Of a stretch of 18,092 nt of DNA, positions 7,884 to 15,279 are shown piece after piece (positions within the stretch are counted from its first letter, which is position 1; each line of letters starts with the position of its first letter). The translations under genes and the position numbers were made by a program. The notes under the pieces were generated by a model. The model saw only the letters and a program-made list of their open reading frames with translations. It made no database searches and was not told the origin of the DNA. Source of the stretch: JAAYZQ01 sp034428935 (lineage in GTDB: Bacteria; Chloroflexota; Anaerolineae; JAAYZQ01); contig DAOUHB010000135.1 of the NCBI GenBank assembly GCA_034428935.1, forward strand, positions 1-18,092, read 5' to 3'.

Positions 7884-10442
7884 TCAGACAGTGACGGTGT
7901 TGCCAACCAGTTGTTCCTGGTCACACTCGGCCGTGACCGGGACCGCGCTCTGGCTGGCAGGGATCAAGATCTCGAAGGTGGTCCCCTGGCCCAGCTTGCT
8001 GTCGACCCGGATGTGGCCGCCCGCCTGGGTAACGATGCCATAGACGGCGGCCAGGCCGAGGCCGGTACCCGTGCCTGAGGGCTTGGTGGTGAAAAAGGGC
8101 TCGAACAGGTGCGACTTGACGTGCTCATCCATCCCGCCGCCGGTGTCGCCCACCGACAGGAGCACGTGGGGCCCCCTGCGCACCTCTCCATAGCAGCCGG
8201 CGCACTCTTCCTGTATCGCCACGTTGGCCGTCCGGATGCGCAGTTCGCCGCCGTGGGGCATTGCATCGCGGGCATTGACCACCAGGTTCATGAGCACCTG
8301 CTCGATCTGCGACAGGTTGGCCTCTATGGGCGATAGATTCCAGTCCAGCCGCGTCACCAGCTCGATCTCTCCCTGGAGAAGGCGCCTGAGCATGGGGCTC
8401 ATCTCGCAGATTATGGCATTCATGTCGATGACCTGCGACTCGGCCACCTCTCGCCGGCTGAAGCGCAAGAGCTGCTGCACGAGCTCGGCCGCTCGCTCGG
8501 CTGTGCGCAAGATGCGACGCGCGTCCTTGGCCCCGATCTTGCCGGGCGGCAACTGCTGCTCCAGGAGCGCCGCGCTCACGTGGATAATGGTCAGGAGATT
8601 GCGAAAATCGTGGGCGATGCTGCCCGCGAGCCGGCCCAGTGCCTCCAGTTTCTGAGCCTGCCGAAACTGCTGCTCTAACTGCACCTCGCGGGTCACGTCG
8701 CGCATGGTGGCCACATAGTTGATGATCTCGCCCTTCCGATCGCGCACGGGCGTGATGGTCGCCTCCTGGTAAAAGGGCGTGCCGTCCTTGCGCAGATCGA
8801 CAAAGCGTCCATGCCACACCCGCCCGGCCTTGATGGTCTGCCACAGGCCGCGATAGAAGGCGACGTCGTGCTGCCCACTTTTCAAGATGCGAGGCTTCTG
8901 GCCGATGGCCTCGCCGCGGCTATAGTGCGTCGTCCGCTCAAAGGCCGAGTTTACGTATTGAATCGTGCCGTCGGTGTCGGTGATGAGCACGGCCCCGGCC
9001 GCCTGCTCCACGGCAGCGGTCAGGCGCCGCTGGTTCTCGGCAAGGCGGGCGCGCGCCAGGGCAGCGGACAATTCCTCTGCTATCGTCTGCAGAAGGCTGA
9101 CCTCCTGGTCATCAAAGACGTGGCTGCGACTGTACCCCAGGCCCAGGCCGCCCACCAGCCTTTCTTCGACGAGGAGGGGCAGGACCAGGAGCGAGGCCGT
9201 GCCGCTGCGTCGCATCCGGGTGGCGATGGAGGCGGGCACGGCAGACACACCGGGGTCGGTGACAATCAACGGGTCCGGGCCGGGGACAGGCGGCCCCACC
9301 TCGTCGCTGCAGCGAAAAGGCAACACAGCGCCCCAGGACGGCGCCCGGGAGGGCGGTGCATGATGCTCAGCGACCAGGCGTGCCTTGTGCTCCCCCTCCT
9401 CCACCAGCGACACGGCGGCCTGAGCGGCGCCCACCGTTTCCACCACGTCCCGGCACACTGCCCTGATCATCCCCTGCACGTCGTCGCCGCTGCCGGCCAT
9501 GGCGATGACGCGGTTGAGAAGAGCCAGGTCCCGGTTCCGCCGCTGCAGGGCATCCTCGGCCTGGCGGCGCTCGACGATCTCGGCCTCCAGCTCGAGGTTG
9601 GCGGCCGCCAGCTCGGCCGTGCGCAATTTGACCCGAGCCTCCAGCTCGTCGTGGGCAACCTGCAAAGCATCTCGCGCCAGCTTTTCGGCCGTGATGTCCT
9701 GGGCCGCACCGCACACCTGCACCTGACCGTTGGAAGAGCGATCCTCGACGGGACGGGCATAATGCCGGACCCAGCGCACCTCGCCCTCCCGGCTTACGAG
9801 CCGGTGTTCCACGATCCATGCCTGACCCGATAGCAGGCCCCTGACGCGCTCCTTGATCACGGGCATATCCTCAGGGGCGATCAGGGCACTCCACTCGCCG
9901 ACGCTATACGATCGGCCCGCTTCGAACCCTGTGAAGCGCAGGAAGGCCTCGCTGGCCCAGTCGAGCAGCACGCGGCCATCACCCTCTGTGCGGGCGGCAT
10001 AGGCATAGTCAGACGTGAGCTCGGACAGAATCCGGTAGCGCCTTTCGCTTTCGCGCAAGAGGCGCTCCATGCGGTGCTTGTAGAGAGCCATCTCGATGGC
10101 GCTCATGACTTCACGCTCGTCGAACGGCTTGAGCAGGTACCCAAAGGGCTCGGTGCACTTGGCCCGCTGGAGTGTCGCCTCGTCAGAGTGACCCGTCACG
10201 TAGACGACGGGAACGTCGTATTCGGCCCGGATCTGCGCGGCCGCCTCCACGCCATCTATTTCACCCGGCAGCCTGATATCCATGAGGACCAGGTCGGGCT
10301 CAAGCTCGGGCAACCGGGCGACGGCGTCCTGACCTGAAAACAGGACGCCGCAGGGTTCGTAGCCCATCTCGAGGAGCTTGTCCTGCAAGTTATAAGCAAC
10401 GATGGCATTGTCTTCGACAATGAGGATTCTTGGCGCTGTCAC
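7884..10442 (-). CDS. REC-PAS-GAF-PAS sensor histidine kinase (HisKA type) with intact N-terminal receiver
   Basis: This is an 852-aa cytoplasmic hybrid kinase with no membrane span. Residues 1-122 are a receiver with every key residue present: E10/D11, phospho-acceptor D55 (LVLMDIRL), T83 and K105. A PAS domain (about 130-255), a coiled coil (about 255-310), a GAF domain (about 310-470) and a second PAS (about 475-590) follow. The HisKA H-box is AHDFRNLLT with H611. The ATPase domain has the N-box NLVVNARDAMP (N723), G1 DTGGG (766-770), F-box LFEPFFTTK and G2 GTGTGLGL (790-797). Start is GTG at 10442 with AGGGGAG 7 nt upstream, inside the end of the preceding kinase gene, so the two are probably translationally coupled. 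The receiver may be phosphorylated by the upstream kinase (inference). It ends 9 bp from the convergent kelch gene, and no terminator hairpin is visible there. Confidence 0.93.
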   Translation of the reverse strand: MTAPRILIVEDNAIVAYNLQDKLLEMGYEPCGVLFSGQDAVARLPELEPDLVLMDIRLPGEIDGVEAAAQIRAEYDVPVVYVTGHSDEATLQRAKCTEPFGYLLKPFDEREVMSAIEMALYKHRMERLLRESERRYRILSELTSDYAYAARTEGDGRVLLDWASEAFLRFTGFEAGRSYSVGEWSALIAPEDMPVIKERVRGLLSGQAWIVEHRLVSREGEVRWVRHYARPVEDRSSNGQVQVCGAAQDITAEKLARDALQVAHDELEARVKLRTAELAAANLELEAEIVERRQAEDALQRRNRDLALLNRVIAMAGSGDDVQGMIRAVCRDVVETVGAAQAAVSLVEEGEHKARLVAEHHAPPSRAPSWGAVLPFRCSDEVGPPVPGPDPLIVTDPGVSAVPASIATRMRRSGTASLLVLPLLVEERLVGGLGLGYSRSHVFDDQEVSLLQTIAEELSAALARARLAENQRRLTAAVEQAAGAVLITDTDGTIQYVNSAFERTTHYSRGEAIGQKPRILKSGQHDVAFYRGLWQTIKAGRVWHGRFVDLRKDGTPFYQEATITPVRDRKGEIINYVATMRDVTREVQLEQQFRQAQKLEALGRLAGSIAHDFRNLLTIIHVSAALLEQQLPPGKIGAKDARRILRTAERAAELVQQLLRFSRREVAESQVIDMNAIICEMSPMLRRLLQGEIELVTRLDWNLSPIEANLSQIEQVLMNLVVNARDAMPHGGELRIRTANVAIQEECAGCYGEVRRGPHVLLSVGDTGGGMDEHVKSHLFEPFFTTKPSGTGTGLGLAAVYGIVTQAGGHIRVDSKLGQGTTFEILIPASQSAVPVTAECDQEQLVGNTVTV

Positions 10443-10445
10443 AAC

Positions 10446-13400
10446 CTATCTCCCCTGGGCCTTCTTGGACGGCACGGGAAAGGCGATGCGAAACGTGGTA
10501 CCATTCTGCCGGTCAAGCTCCAGCTTGCCTCGGAGCTGTTCGGTAAGCACGTTGACGAGCCTGAGTCCCAGGGTCCTGGGCATTTGCCAGCTCACCTCGT
10601 CGGGAAGGCCGGCTCCGTTGTCGCTCACCTCCAGCACCAACCGGCTGTCTTCCTGGCCGAGCAGGACACGGAGGAGTCCCCGCTTCTGCGCGTTGCCCGA
10701 GAAGGCATACTTGAGGGCGTTGGATACCAACTCGTTCAGAATGAGACCCAAGGGGATGGCCGTGTTGATGTCCAGAAAGACATCCTCTACCTTGAACTCC
10801 AGGTCGATGGGCCCGGAGTCCGCGCGATGCACGCCAAACAGGTAGGACGTGATGCTGCGCACATAGCCCGGAGCGCTCACATTGCCTACGTCCGGAGATT
10901 GGTACAGCCTCTCGTGGATGAGGGCCATGGTCTTGACCCGGTTGCGGCTGTCCTGCAACGCCTGGACGACGATGGGATCCTGGATGCCGGTAGCCTCCAT
11001 GTCCAGGAGGCTGGAAATGATCTGCAGGTTGTTCTTGACCCGGTGATGGATCTCTTGCAGCATGAGCTCCTTCTCTCGCAGCGAAGAAGCCAGTTGCTCG
11101 CCGTGGCGAACGAGCTCGGCTCGCAAGAGGTCGTGGTGGATCGACAGGGCCAGGGAGCGAGCGACCTCACCTACGATCTGCATCGACTCGGGATGCAGGC
11201 CGTGAGGTTCGTCGGCGCCGATGAACAGGAAGCCCAGCAGCTTGGTCCCGGCCACGAGGGAAGCGCCGGCATAGGCTCGCAGGCCCCGATCCCTTAGCAA
11301 CCTTTCCACCGGAGACGGAAACTGCACCGACTTCAGGTCACCGACCTGCCTTGCTCCGTGGTCGTCCAGATCGGACACGACCAATCCGACGCTGTCCTTG
11401 ACCTCGTAATTGCCGCTTTCGTCGCCCAGGTGCAATTGCAGCCCGTCGGCCCCTGGCACGTTGAGCAAGATTCCGGCATGGCAGCAGGGGATGAGGCGCG
11501 CCAGGCGCTCGAGCACGGGCGGAAAGATCGCTTCCGGCGTCTGCGCGGCCAGGATGGCCTGGTCGATGTCGTACAGGATCTTCAGGCGCTCCGAGAAGCG
11601 GCGCAGGTTCTCCTCGGTGCGAACCTGCTCTGTGACGTCGCGGAAAACGGTGACCGAGCCGCTGGCCTGCTCATCAATGTCGTGTATGGGCGCGCTTTTG
11701 GCCACCAGATCCCTCTGCTGACCGTTGGGCCAGGTGACGCGCAGGGGGATGTCGGTGAGCGTTTCGCCCCTCAGAACCGAGCGCGCCATGGGCAGATCCC
11801 CCGGGCCAAAGAGAGAGCCATCGGGCCGGCGCAGCCCCAACTTGGCCAGCCACTCAAAGTCCTCGGCAAAGCGCAGGGGCCGCGCAAAGATCCGCTCGGC
11901 AGCCGGGTTGGCCAGGAGCACCTTGCCCTCTGCGTCGGCGACGACGATCCCCTCCGGGGCGTTGTCGATGACCGCCCGGAGCCGCGCCCGTTCTCCGGCA
12001 AGTTCGGCCAGAATTCTCTGCCGCTCGGTGATATCGCGGGCGATGGAAGACAGGTACTCCACCTGGCCGTCCGGCGCCCTGTGAGCCACGAGCACCTTGG
12101 AGACCGGGATCTCGCGTCCCTCGGCGTCGATGACGGCCGCCTGCCCACGCCAGATGCCATCGCGGATCGCCGTCGGGATGGCCTCCTTCTCGACGAGGGC
12201 GCTGGCCGAGGGAGGAAGGATCTTGTCAAAGGTCAGCCCATCCAGGGACGCGTCGTCCGCCAGCCCGCGGATACGGCGCGCCGCCCGGTTCATGTAGAGC
12301 AGATCGCCCGTGGGGCTGGCGATGAACACCATGTCGGGCGTGGCTTCCAGGATGGCGATGAGGCGGTCGCGGGCCTGTTGGACCCCAAGCTCCTCCGTGA
12401 TGTCGTGCCAGGTAGCCACGGCCCCCGTGGTCTGTCCCGCCACCCGGACCGGCCCGGCCGAGGCCCGGACGACGTGCTCTCCGCCTACCGCGTCTCGAAA
12501 GAGCAATCGCTGGCCGTGCATTGCTTCGCCGCGCAGCGCGCGGGGCACCGGTAGCTCTGGGATGCTGGCAGCTTGGCCGTCCAGGGTGCGTACCGACAAC
12601 CTACCGGCAAGCTCCTCGTGTCTCTTGCCCACCGGATCCAGCCCGTAGAAGTCAATGGCCGCGGCATTTGCCCGGGTGACCCGGGCCTCGGCATCATAGA
12701 CCACCACGGCGTCCGCCATGGCGGCAAAGACGGCGTCCAGCTCTTCGGCCCTCTGTTCCGCCCGCGCTGCCAGCTCCTCGATCTGGCGCCGGGCCGACAC
12801 CTGGGCCGTCACCTGGTTGAGGAGCAGCAGGACCTTCTCGACGACACCGTCACGCCCCGGAAGGGGCACGCTATCGACGTCCCAGTAGGCAGGGGCACAA
12901 TCCGGCCCCGCGCACACCTCCGCCTCCCGCAGGCTGGCCACGGTCCCCGTACGTTGGGCCCGATCGAGCACCTCGAGAATCGTGGAGTTGGCCTGCCTCA
13001 AGATGTCGTCTATCGGCTCACCCACCGTGGCATGCCCTGCGACGACGAGCAGCGCCTGAAAGGTCGAGTTGGACAGCTCCAGGCGATGCTCCGGCCCGTG
13101 GACCACGCCAATGCCCACGGGTGCTGACTGGACCAGGCGCTCCAGGAACTCGCGCTGGAGGTTGTTTTCCTGCAACAGCTGCTCTCGCTCCCGCATCGAC
13201 TCGACGCGGCGCGTGATGTCACGGATGAGCCAGCGAAGAACGGCGCGCTCCCCGGGCCCTTCGCCCGGGATCGGGGTGGCATCCACCGTCAGGGCCGCCT
13301 GGAAGGTCGGGCCGTCGCGGGCTTCGAGCTGCGCCTCCCAATGGACGGGCTCGCCGGCACGGACCGCGCCGTCGGTCCTGGCTATGAAGGCGTCTTGATC

Positions 13401-14105
13401 TTCGGAGGAAACGAAAAGGACGAGGGGCTTGTTCACCAGGGCGTTCTCTTCGAGTCCCAACAGCAGGCTGGCCGCATGGTTTGCCTCCAGGACAAAACCC
13501 TGGAGGTCGGTAACCAGGTATCCATCGGGGGCGAACTCGAAGAGGTCCAGGTAGCGGCGCCGCTCGACGCGCAGCTTTTCCTCGGCGGACAGCAACTCCT
13601 CGTTCTGAGCGCGGAGCTCCTCCTCGACAACTTGGAGCTCTTCGACGTGTTGCCGGAGCTCCTCCTGCGCCACTTGCAGCTCCTCGTTGAACTGCATCAG
13701 GCTCTCGGCCTGTTCACCTGCTTCGCGGCGCACATGACTGTTTCGACGGGCAAGCTCGATGGCAGCGTGCAGCTCTCGCGCGCGAGAGAGATCAAAGATA
13801 TAGCCGTCCGGATTGCTGGCCAGGGCACGCTCAAAAAGATCGTCGCTGGCGTGTTCCACGACGTAAACCACAGGAGTGGTGTGGCAATGCCGGATCTGCT
13901 GTGCGATCTCTACACCATCCAGGTCTCCCGTCTCGGCCAACTCGATCAACACCAGGTCAGGCCGGGCTTCCCGTACCTCCTCGAGCGCTCTTATGCCCGA
14001 CGTGACAAAGCCACAGACACTGTAACCTGCGTTTTGTAAATAGTCCCCCCACTTGTTCCCGATCCTGGCCTCGCTGGCAAAGACCAAGACGCGAGCGTCG
14101 ATCAC
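10446..14105 (-). CDS. Multi-PAS/GAF HisKA_2 sensor histidine kinase with degenerate N-terminal receiver
   Basis: This is a 1219-aa soluble kinase. Residues 1-122 have the receiver fold pattern but lack its chemistry: the acidic pair is A10/S11, the phospho-site is E55 (LVLIELAE), Thr83 is Val and Lys105 is Asp. A heptad-rich coiled coil follows (about 130-185). There are about five PAS domains (182-300, 320-437, 450-570, 578-693, 706-827), each with a typical RDIT/RDVT-like end in most cases, and a GAF domain (about 840-990). The kinase core is HisKA_2: LQEIHHRVKNNLQIISSLL with His1020/His1021, then an ATPase domain with NELVSNALKYAF (1124-1135), SDNGAGLP (1161-1168) and TLGLRLVN (1178-1185). 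Start is GTG 14105 with AGGAGG 7 nt upstream. It is the first gene of a two-kinase operon. Signals sensed are unknown; the family includes light, redox and small-molecule sensors, and nothing here decides between them. Confidence 0.93.
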   Translation of the reverse strand: MIDARVLVFASEARIGNKWGDYLQNAGYSVCGFVTSGIRALEEVREARPDLVLIELAETGDLDGVEIAQQIRHCHTTPVVYVVEHASDDLFERALASNPDGYIFDLSRARELHAAIELARRNSHVRREAGEQAESLMQFNEELQVAQEELRQHVEELQVVEEELRAQNEELLSAEEKLRVERRRYLDLFEFAPDGYLVTDLQGFVLEANHAASLLLGLEENALVNKPLVLFVSSEDQDAFIARTDGAVRAGEPVHWEAQLEARDGPTFQAALTVDATPIPGEGPGERAVLRWLIRDITRRVESMREREQLLQENNLQREFLERLVQSAPVGIGVVHGPEHRLELSNSTFQALLVVAGHATVGEPIDDILRQANSTILEVLDRAQRTGTVASLREAEVCAGPDCAPAYWDVDSVPLPGRDGVVEKVLLLLNQVTAQVSARRQIEELAARAEQRAEELDAVFAAMADAVVVYDAEARVTRANAAAIDFYGLDPVGKRHEELAGRLSVRTLDGQAASIPELPVPRALRGEAMHGQRLLFRDAVGGEHVVRASAGPVRVAGQTTGAVATWHDITEELGVQQARDRLIAILEATPDMVFIASPTGDLLYMNRAARRIRGLADDASLDGLTFDKILPPSASALVEKEAIPTAIRDGIWRGQAAVIDAEGREIPVSKVLVAHRAPDGQVEYLSSIARDITERQRILAELAGERARLRAVIDNAPEGIVVADAEGKVLLANPAAERIFARPLRFAEDFEWLAKLGLRRPDGSLFGPGDLPMARSVLRGETLTDIPLRVTWPNGQQRDLVAKSAPIHDIDEQASGSVTVFRDVTEQVRTEENLRRFSERLKILYDIDQAILAAQTPEAIFPPVLERLARLIPCCHAGILLNVPGADGLQLHLGDESGNYEVKDSVGLVVSDLDDHGARQVGDLKSVQFPSPVERLLRDRGLRAYAGASLVAGTKLLGFLFIGADEPHGLHPESMQIVGEVARSLALSIHHDLLRAELVRHGEQLASSLREKELMLQEIHHRVKNNLQIISSLLDMEATGIQDPIVVQALQDSRNRVKTMALIHERLYQSPDVGNVSAPGYVRSITSYLFGVHRADSGPIDLEFKVEDVFLDINTAIPLGLILNELVSNALKYAFSGNAQKRGLLRVLLGQEDSRLVLEVSDNGAGLPDEVSWQMPRTLGLRLVNVLTEQLRGKLELDRQNGTTFRIAFPVPSKKAQGR

Positions 14106-14160
14106 TGTCTTTCCTCCTAGGACAGTTTACCATGACAGCTATCGGGATCGACAGTGATCG
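14099..14160 (-). promoter_or_regulatory. Leader inverted repeat that would sequester the kinase GTG start
   Basis: In the mRNA, CGATCACTGTC (14160-14150) is perfectly complementary to GACAGTGATCG (14109-14099). The second arm contains the GTG start codon at 14105-14103, and the AGGAGG ribosome site lies in the 40-nt loop directly before it. A competing 6-bp hairpin pairs the nearer ACTGTC with GACAGT around the ribosome site. The complementarity is seen directly; a role in translational control is inference. Confidence 0.45.
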
Positions 14161-14161
14161 T

Positions 14162-14202
14162 GGACCGTGGAACATGGTCCGAGGTGGTGACAACACAGTC
14201 AC
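14162..14202 (-). other. Two further hairpin-forming dyads in the kinase operon leader
   Basis: Positions 14162-14180 form a dyad with 8-bp arms and a 3-nt centre; as plus-strand RNA it pairs with one G-U, and as minus-strand RNA with one A-C mismatch. Positions 14187-14202 form GTGAC/GTCAC arms around a 6-nt loop. Both lie between the predicted start of transcription (about 14220) and the start codon, so they would be in the kinase mRNA leader. They could equally be protein-binding sites. Confidence 0.35.
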
Positions 14203-14226
14203 GTGGCAGCACAACGATTGCCAGCT

Positions 14227-14255
14227 ATTATAGCAAAGATTCTTTGACTTGGCAA
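14227..14255 (-). promoter_or_regulatory. sigma70-type promoter of the two-kinase operon
   Basis: On the minus strand a -35 TTGCCA (14255-14250) and a perfect -10 TATAAT (14232-14227) are separated by 17 bp. The start would be near 14220, giving a leader of about 115 nt, unusually long for this window and rich in dyads. Confidence 0.72.
14234..14246. promoter_or_regulatory. Perfect palindrome in the kinase promoter spacer
   Basis: CAAAGATTCTTTG is a 13-bp dyad (6-1-6) that lies wholly between the -35 and -10 boxes of the kinase promoter. A protein bound here would occlude RNA polymerase. It may be a repressor operator, or a by-product of the neighbouring REP-like repeat; the ligand is unknown. 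Confidence 0.4.
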
Positions 14256-14291
14256 TTCCCGAGATCTCTCGTCACTCCGGCCGGGATGACA
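14256..14291. repeat. REP-like palindromic element between divergent promoters
   Basis: The segment contains GAGATCTC (14261-14268) and an imperfect 20-bp dyad (14271-14290; arms GTCACTCCGG and CCGGGATGAC, 8 of 10 positions complementary). Its wording, GAGATCTCTCG then CCGGGATGACA, resembles the dispersed extragenic repeats of the type GAGATCCCTCG...CGGGATGACA seen in many bacterial genomes. Only one copy is in the window, so repeat status rests on resemblance. Confidence 0.45.
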
Positions 14292-14314
14292 ATCGGCGAG
14301 ATCCGTGGTATACT
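14286..14314 (+). promoter_or_regulatory. Extended -10 promoter of the ROK kinase/ABC operon
   Basis: A -35 ATGACA (14286-14291) and a -10 TATACT (14309-14314) are 17 bp apart, and TGG directly before the -10 makes it an extended -10 promoter. The start would be near 14321, giving a leader of about 29 nt. The -35 box is formed by the right end of the REP-like dyad. Confidence 0.65.
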
Positions 14315-14349
14315 GTCCCAGGTCAGACGCGGAGGAGGAGGTGCTGTGG

Positions 14350-15261
14350 ATGGCGCCCTTGTACGCAGGCATCGAAGCAGGAGGTACCAAGTTCGTGTGC
14401 GCCGTGGCCTCCGGGCCCGACGACGTGCGCGCTACCGTCCAGTTCCCCACCACCTCACCCGAGGAGACCATCGGGCGAGCCATGAGCTTTTTCCGAGAGC
14501 AGGACGTGGCACCGGCGGCGGCGGGCATCGCCTCCTTTGGCCCCGTTGACCTCGACCCTCGATCGCCCACCTTCGGCTACATCACCTCTACCCCCAAGCC
14601 AGGCTGGGCCGACACCGAGATCCTGGGGGCGGTGCGGCGCGGGCTGGGCGTCCCCGTGGGCTTTGAGACCGACGTCAACGGCGCCGCCCTGGGCGAGAAC
14701 CGGTGGGGCGCGGCCCGGGGGTTGGATACCTTTGTCTATCTAACCGTGGGCACGGGCATTGGCGGTGGGGGCATGGCCTCAGGCCGGCTGATGCACGGCC
14801 TGGTGCACCCCGAGATGGGTCACATGCGCCTGCCCCACGATTGGGAGGCGGATCCCTTCCCCGGAGTCTGTCCGTACCACGGCGATTGCCTGGAAGGGCT
14901 GGCCAATGGCCCGGCCCTGCGTGCCAGGTGGGGACAGCCGGCCGAAACACTTGGCCCGGAGCACCCGGCCTGGCCGCTGGAGGCCCGCTACCTGGGCCTG
15001 GCCGTGGCCAACCTGGTGTGCACGCTCTCGCCGCAGCGGGTCATCCTGGGGGGCGGGGTGATGCAGGCACCGGGGCTCACGTCGTTGGTTCGCGGCGAGG
15101 TACAGCGCCTGCTCAACGGCTACGTCCAGGCCCGCGAGATCCTGGAGGACATCGACGACTATATCGTGGCCCCTGCCCTTGGCAACCGTGCCGGGGTCCT
15201 GGGGGCCATCGCCCTGGCCGAGATTGCAGCCCGGGAAACCGCGGGCGACCCGGGATCGTAA
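14350..15261 (+). CDS. ROK-family sugar kinase, fructokinase (YdhR/GmuE) type
   Basis: This 303-aa cytoplasmic kinase would phosphorylate a hexose, most likely fructose to fructose 6-phosphate, using ATP. The phosphate loop is GIEAGGTK (7-14), the catalytic Asp is D108 in ETDVNGAALGE, and the second nucleotide motif is VGTGIGGGG (133-141). The ROK zinc site reads H158 plus CPYHGDCLEG (C174, H177, C180), the exact pattern of the Bacillus YdhR-type fructokinases rather than the CxCGxxGCxE of glucokinases. Length is typical. ATG 14350 has GGAGGAGG about 9-12 nt upstream; the frame extends upstream, but through the promoter. It leads the operon, with only 18 bp before the ABC ATPase. Substrate is inferred from subfamily; mannose or other hexoses are possible. 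Confidence 0.92.
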   Translation: MAPLYAGIEAGGTKFVCAVASGPDDVRATVQFPTTSPEETIGRAMSFFREQDVAPAAAGIASFGPVDLDPRSPTFGYITSTPKPGWADTEILGAVRRGLGVPVGFETDVNGAALGENRWGAARGLDTFVYLTVGTGIGGGGMASGRLMHGLVHPEMGHMRLPHDWEADPFPGVCPYHGDCLEGLANGPALRARWGQPAETLGPEHPAWPLEARYLGLAVANLVCTLSPQRVILGGGVMQAPGLTSLVRGEVQRLLNGYVQAREILEDIDDYIVAPALGNRAGVLGAIALAEIAARETAGDPGS

Positions 15262-15279
15262 AGTAATAGGGAGCTATAG

